From positions 4,432,026 to 4,496,025 of the forward strand of contig NC_132881.1 of the NCBI RefSeq assembly GCF_030463535.1: a stretch of 64,000 bases of DNA. The letters are read 5' to 3'. The translations under genes were made by a program, and so were the position numbers. Positions 58,246-64,000 of the stretch are shown in pieces; position 1 is the stretch's first letter; each line of letters starts with the position of its first letter. This DNA comes from Salminus brasiliensis (taxonomy: Eukaryota > Chordata > Actinopteri > Characiformes > Bryconidae). The notes under the pieces were generated by a model, which was given only the letters and a program-made list of their open reading frames with translations, searched no databases and was not told the DNA's origin.

Positions 58246-58950
58246 ATTTCTCGCTCTCTCTCTTTCGCTCTCTCTCTCTCTAGGCATGAGATTTTCCACA
58301 ATTTGGGAGTCCCTTTTTTCCCCTCCCTGCTTTCTGAACTGTGATGTAGAGCTTACCTGGCTTATTTCGCAGCAGACATGTTCAATTAGCTGCTGAATCT
58401 TTCATGGCATAAAAAAAGTGAAATGATTAATTTGAAATAAATTTAATTGAAGAAAAATGAATTCATGCTGGTTTCATGAGAGTATTTTATTAATGGGAGC
58501 CGAAATCACCGAAGTAGCTTCAGATCTTATAGTGTGGACTATGAGCAGTCTGATGCACGCTATTGTTCCGTTCGTTTTCTATTTTCATAATCAGTAGGAG
58601 ACCTAAATGCTTCTGGAGCTAACTGGGCTTTCATCAGACTAATGACATGTTAATCAGCTAATCAGCCATTCGCCATCCTTTCACAGCATGCAAACAGTGT
58701 GGTGTCGCGATAATGAGACATAAATACACCACTGCTAGCCTCATGTGCTGTCCGAATTATCATGAATCGTCATGTTTGTCCTTTTCTTCTTCTTAAGGGA
58801 CCATTTGGTAGATGCAAGGCTTCATTCATCAACAGTGACAACCTTCCTGACCGAGGTGCTACAAGATTGTCTGTTCAATTCCTTATTAAAACTCCTGTAT
58901 TTCTGTATTTCTGTTTCTTTTTTAATATTTATAATCAATTAAATATTTTT
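57461..58950. other. Desert sequence with candidate conserved elements
   Basis: 57490-57700 is strikingly CpG-rich. 57960-58200 and 58330-58760 are complex with homeodomain-like cores (ttcaattagctgc, gattaatttgaaat), good candidates for conserved noncoding elements. A CT microsatellite is at 58219-58281. Confidence 0.35.
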
Positions 58951-59600
58951 TTAGCCAGTTTTCCTCCCATTTTTTAGATTTAGCCAATTACCCGACCCAC
59001 TCATTAGTACTCTCCCCCATTACATGCAATGCTCTATCCACCCGGAGAGAGCAAGGCCAGTTGTGCTCTCTGTGGCTCCGGCTGCTGATGTCAGGCAGCA
59101 TGACCCAGCGCTCCTTAACTATGCAGGGTTATGTAGGGCCTCTTACCTGCTGAGCTATTGTAGTAAACAATATAAGAAAATATAATAAACATATATAAGT
59201 TGGCTCTGAAGAAGCATTTACAATCAGACATAACATTGAAACCACCTTTGTAATATTGTGTAGGTCCCCCTCGTGCCGCCACGACAGCCCTGACCATTCT
59301 AGGCATTGACCCCACAAGATCTCTCAAGGTGTCCCGTGGTATCTAGCACCAAGATGTAACCAGCAGATCCCTTAAGTTCTCTAGATTGTGAGGCGGGGCC
59401 TTCATGAGTATCAGTTATTCTTGGGCGCCTATGACTCTGTTGCCGGTTCACCGGTTGTCCTCACTTGGAGCTCCTTTGGTAGGTACTGACCACTGCATAG
59501 TAGGAACACCCTGGTGTTTTAGAGACGCTCTTGACCCAGTCTTCTAGACATCACAGCTTGGTTCTTGTCAGAGTGTCTCACATCAGAACCTCATCAACCT
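58951..59600 (+). repeat. Dispersed repeat copies
   Basis: 58955-59110 belongs to the 'ggctgctgatg' family. 59215-59585 carries 'ttgtgtaggtccccctcgtg ... gttctctagattgtgaggcg', a common fish DNA-transposon-like sequence, inverted relative to the 54.5-kb copy. Confidence 0.6.
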
Positions 59601-60246
59601 CAAAAAAAGATTGTTTGTTAACTCTCTAATGTATCACTTACAGGTTACACAGCGTTCTAGTAGTGCAAGTCTAAGGAAGTGATACTGTTGTGATCTAAGT
59701 AGTGCACTATGTAGGGAGCAGAGTTAGCTAGCTAGCTAAGAGACTGCTGTTGAGTGGCCGATGGTTGAAATGGTGAGTTAGTGTAATATTAGGCCATTCT
59801 AACCATTCAAATTGTCTGAGGTTAGCCTTGAGTTTTCCTATGGTGGCGTTCTTGACGACTTTCCCTCAAGAAAATCTAAATAAAACTGTAATGGTAAAAT
59901 CTTTAATATAGCCAGATCTGACCGAAACACTTCTAGGGTTACTATTATTCACAGCAGAAGATTGTAAACGTGAAAGCGGGACATTACTGTGATAGAGAAT
60001 ATGCATGATGTTTAGCTGAGCCTGGAAGGTTAGGCTGAGTTTCATGAATCAGGCCCACTATCTTTAATTTCCTCCTATTAGCTTACCCAGTAATTAGTAT
60101 ATGATGGCATTTAAGATTAGTATATGCTTTTGTTGTTGCGTCCTATTGGGGTTTGGCTACTTTAATAAATTAATTATGATGGCTATTATTGGAACGTGTA
60201 TTGTGATTGCTATTAGCTGATTTAATTTCATTCATTCTGATTACAG
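59601..60246. other. Desert sequence
   Basis: No gene or repeat structure noted. Confidence 0.4.
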
Positions 60247-60474
60247 TTTAATACAGTCGCACACAGTGCAGCATCTCTGATATGTCGCATTCCCTGTACG
60301 CTGTCAGCCTGCTCACTGCGCACCATGAAAATTCCCATGACCCGTTACCATACTCTCCTCCAAACCACCGGCGGATTTTGGCTGGATGTGAAGATAACAG
60401 TGGCAAAAGCTACACAGAGAGCGTGTGCATTCCTAAAACTGGTCAGATTAGGAACGAATTAGACCCGCCTCTGG
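60247..60474 (+). other. Exon-like segment of unknown status
   Basis: Bounded by an acceptor-like ctgattacag (ending 60246) and a strong donor GG|gtaagt at 60475. It contains an ATG at 60282 followed by 64 open codons (MSHSLYAVSLLTAHHENSHD ...). I recognise no protein family, and the surrounding 60230-60720 looks like conserved noncoding sequence, so coding status is doubtful. Confidence 0.2.
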
Positions 60475-62104
60475 GTAAGTAGCAGCCCAACAGCAGCGGA
60501 AGCATTTTAGCTCCTGTTGTTCCTCAGAAGCCGTGCAGATAAACGCGTCCAAAGCAGTCCATTAGCCAATTCATTTCCGTTTCCTGACACTAATTATTGG
60601 ATTGGCCTGTTGAATCTAATTAAAACATGTTAATGAACAAGAGCCCATTATTGTAGTCCACTCATTTCACCTTTTCAAAAAGCCGCTCTGTTTTGACCAC
60701 ATCTAAAATGCAAACCGACTTAAAAAGTGTTTGCCATTTTACTCGCCAAGAAAGTCAATTGCACACTGACCTGAAAAGGCAATCAAAGCAATGAAAGGTC
60801 CAAAGAAATCGGCTGCTGCGTAATGACCACAGAAAACAGCCTGGGCGCCTGGTGGCAACTTGGCCGATACAGCACACACTGACTAATTCAACCAAATAGA
60901 GAAAGCACAGCACAGCTTTTCAGATATTTCTGATACCGATAGCAGTATTGAAGCCCTGAAGATGCTGGATACTGCACTAAAATATCTGCTGTAATAAAAG
61001 TAACACTTTATTAAAGCTACGGATGCGATTAAGGCCGATCCAGGTCCATATCTGAACAGGTTGTGTATCCGCTATTTCAATCCTAATCAAGCTCAGAGTC
61101 TTTATTTTTGACCACAGTGTTCAGAGTGTCCTCACTTCACCATTAATGGACATTACTGCCCAGCCGGCTGCAGCAGTACGGACGTTCTCAGAGGGTAAAT
61201 AAAAGAGTTGAGAGTCTGCAGTGTGAAAACAGACCATAATATCAAAACCTTTATAAAGCGCTCATAGAAACGCTCTGTTTTACCAGCGGGAGAACCGCAC
61301 AACCGCACGCTTTTCACTTTTCTGTTTATAAACCAGCACTGAAGAGCCCATTCAGAACCAAGTGGAGGCTAATGCTAATGCTAACACACACACGCTAGCT
61401 ATAGAAACCCCAATCACACACAGCATCACATTCACCCACTATAAACCAGTTATTTCACACCAGTAGACCAACAACCACAGATACCAGTCCAGAGTGTGTA
61501 CCACTACACACACACACACAGGAAGTGATCAGACTGCAGTGTTGTAAAGGAGCTGGGAGCTGATTGGTCAGGGAGGAGATCAGACTGGATTATCAGATAT
61601 TAAACACTATAAAACATCATTTTAAGAAAAGTCTCGACTAAACTAAATCAGTCAGTCCAAAAAGTCTGATTATAGAAACTGATACTGAAAATAAAGGGAT
61701 TTTTGGAGTAATTCATTTTTAATAAAGGAGTAATTGGAGTAATTAATTATTAATAAAGTGATTATTATTTTATTCCCTCAGCGAAAAGGCTACATTACAT
61801 TACATCACACATTACAATCCTACATCACTGACCCCAGATGCGGTCGATAAGCCATGTGTGATATGTGCTCTCTCAGGCTCAGGCTGCTGATGGCAGGCAG
61901 CATGACCTGGCATTCAGCACCTCAGTCTGCTGGACCACTGGAGGCCAGTAAAGCCATGTTGTGTTAAATTCTATGGAGTAAATGTTAAAAATATTAGGAA
62001 ATAATTAGGAATATTTAGCCAGTAGAGATTGTATTTACAAACGGCCGCTTTACATAAGAAGGAAATAGAAGTCCATATTTATTCATTTTAGTAATTAATT
62101 AATT
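60475..62104. other. Desert sequence with small repeat fragments
   Basis: 61332-61400 repeats the 15.79-kb phrase; 61860-61945 is a short 'aggctgctgatggc' family copy. No gene. Confidence 0.45.
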
Positions 62105-62223
62105 AAGTAATTTTACAGAAGTGGCTCAGCAGGTGGGGCAGTAAGGGCTCAGCTGTTAAAGCACTGGGTTGTGGGTTTGACACCCGGGCGTAACAAGCTT
62201 CCACAGTTGCACCATTGACTTTG

Positions 62224-62275
<52 letters not shown>

Positions 62276-62315
62276 CACTGCACGTATAGGTTAAATAAAG
62301 GCGGAGGCCGAATTT
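62105..62315 (+). repeat. SINE-like copy (family 2) with (GT)n
   Basis: tRNA-like 'gctgttaaagcactgggttg' and 'gtgggtttgacaccc', then a GT microsatellite at 62225-62273. Confidence 0.6.
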
Positions 62316-63728
62316 CATCGGTGTCCGACACTACTGGTGAACATGGGTGTCTTGTTTGTATTCTTCTATTGGTCCATTCATCATGAAATTTGAACTCAAT
62401 GCAAAGAACTACAGCCAAAACTGAAGACACGAGGTTTTTGCGTGACAGTGACAATATATTAGCTGCAGCTTCATTCCACCTCCATTGACCACTGACCCCC
62501 ACTTCATTAAGGTTCTGCAGTATAATGGAGCTCGGGAGGGACAATTACCACCGACGTGACCTCGGGATACAGCGAAGGAGCCGTCTCAGCAGAGTCGTGC
62601 ACATTTTAGCGGCGTGTTTACTTTCTATAGCATCTGGTAGTGGTGGTGCTTTGTGGCCCACTACAAATATTTGGCCATTAGGTTTCGGAGGAGGTGTGCG
62701 GGGCAGGAGGAGAACCCAGCGCCGGCTACATGCAAATGAGACCAGCTGAAAGTTTTTTTTATCCCTTTTTTTTCTCCTGCATGTAATTTAAGATGGCATT
62801 TAAGCCTCTTACCCCCGATCTTATCTGCTAAATGAATTCATCAGGTAATATTTCCCATTATTCAAAGGCATTATTTTATGTCAGAGAAGGTAATGGAATG
62901 ATTACAGGGCCATGCTCACAAATTAGCGGCGAAAAAAAAGGAAAAAAGAAAACCGCGACTCGTCGTTCCTGTGAAAACGATAGCGGCTCGGAATTAATCG
63001 TTTTTTTCCCCTCTTTCTTTTAAACTCCTTTTAAAGTCTCGGGACGGTCGGTTGCAAAATTCGCCACAATATATACTAACAAGTCTTGGAGGCCAATTCA
63101 ATTTGCGATCTGCTTTCATCTTTAATGATACATATCTCCCTCCTGCCCCTATTTTGATTTGGCAGCCATGAAGGAAGAGTGTGTGCGGGGGTCTGGAATT
63201 AATATTTCAGATTTTTCATATGAAGGGAAAGCCGGAATGGTGTGAAGAAAGAAAGCGGGGAAGAAAGAGCTGAAAGAATGGCCACCTCCTATCACCTGGT
63301 TTAAAATCAGGCATGTAAGTGGAGTCTCATCCGGGCAGCCCCTTTCCGGCGGCCATGCCGCCTTTCCTCGCTCCGATTAAATCTGCTCCCGTCTGATCGG
63401 AGCGTGGAAGGCAGATTCGAGGCCCGAGCGCAGAAATTTCACACTAATCTACGAGAGGGTTTCCGACGGGCGAGAGATGAACGCGGTCCGCATAAAGAAA
63501 CAGAAAACAGATAATTGGCGGGAGGCTCCCGCTCCACAGACAGAGAAGAAATGTTTCAATTTAAATGTATGATTTTATCAGAATGTGATCCAGCTGTGGT
63601 GGTCTGCGATTAGACCACTTACACGCCGACGATAGCGAAGCACAAGGCCCACACAGGATGTACTTCAATGCACTGTATACTGTACACGCACTGTATCTGG
63701 CCGGACAGCGCCCAGCGACACTGCACGC
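62316..63728. other. Desert sequence with candidate conserved elements
   Basis: 62740-63600 is complex, CpG-bearing and free of repeats, with ATTA-type cores; no credible coding frame. Regulatory function is inferred from composition only. Confidence 0.35.
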
Positions 63729-63990
63729 TTTCTGCTAACGAACACTGGCCACTTTATTAGAAACACCCACCTTTCTGCTAACAAACACTGGCCACTTTAT
63801 TAGAAACACCCACCTCTCTGCTAACAAACACTGGCCACTTTATTAGAAACACCCACCTCTCTGCTAACAAACACTGGCCACTTTATTAGAAACACCCACC
63901 TTTCTGCTAACAAACACTGGCCACTTTATTAGAAACACCCACCTTTCTGCTAACAAACACTGGCCACTTTATTAGAAACATCTACCGTCT
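63729..63990 (+). repeat. 43-bp tandem repeat of a transposon terminus
   Basis: Six units start at 63731, 63774, 63817, 63860, 63903 and 63946. Each contains 'cactggccactttattag' followed by aaacacc, wording typical of a fish DNA-transposon end. The array ends at, or continues past, the window edge. Confidence 0.93.
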
Positions 63991-64000
63991 ACTTTCATAC

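Overview
This is nuclear DNA from a ray-finned fish, probably a teleost. Three interrupted genes with GT-AG introns occupy the first ~23 kb. They are embedded in sequence full of fish-type tRNA-derived SINEs, short inverted-repeat DNA transposons and very abundant micro/minisatellites. No prokaryotic feature, CRISPR or virus was seen. The order of fish cannot be fixed from sequence alone.

Left part (1-8.4 kb): the first coding exon of an attractin-like 1 gene (ATRNL1) lies on the minus strand at 3574-3812. Everything to its left is its intron 1. Behind it, at 4.2-4.34 kb, is a compact CpG-type promoter with a GC box and four CCAAT boxes, directly abutting a 1.15-kb GGAT/GATA satellite. Middle (8.4-16.8 kb): a complete 13-coding-exon plus-strand gene for hyaluronan-binding protein 2 / factor VII-activating protease (HABP2). 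It has a signal peptide, an unusual run of 24 Pro-Gly tetrapeptides, an acidic stretch, three EGF domains, a kringle, a proline-rich linker and a trypsin-like protease domain with an intact triad (718 residues by my exon model). Then (18.9-23.1 kb) comes a minus-strand TRIM-family gene with coiled-coil and PRY-SPRY exons; no RING or B-box exon was found. Its most upstream recognisable exon abuts a minisatellite whose unit looks like a copy of that exon's own splice acceptor.

Right part (24-64 kb): no convincing protein gene. It is a repeat-rich desert with a degenerate Tc1-type transposase start, SINE copies, a long inverted repeat at 34.2-35.7 kb, and minisatellites with 72-bp, 21-bp, 21-bp and 43-bp units. 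Between the repeats are patches of complex, CpG-bearing, non-repetitive sequence that resemble the conserved noncoding elements of developmental-gene deserts. In mammals HABP2 neighbours the TCF7L2 regulatory desert, so a similar landscape is plausible, but this is inference.

Functionally, HABP2 is a secreted plasma protease, ATRNL1 a transmembrane multidomain protein, and the TRIM protein an intracellular, possibly immune, factor. They share no pathway that I can see. The main interest is lineage-specific repeat expansion inside or beside their exons.
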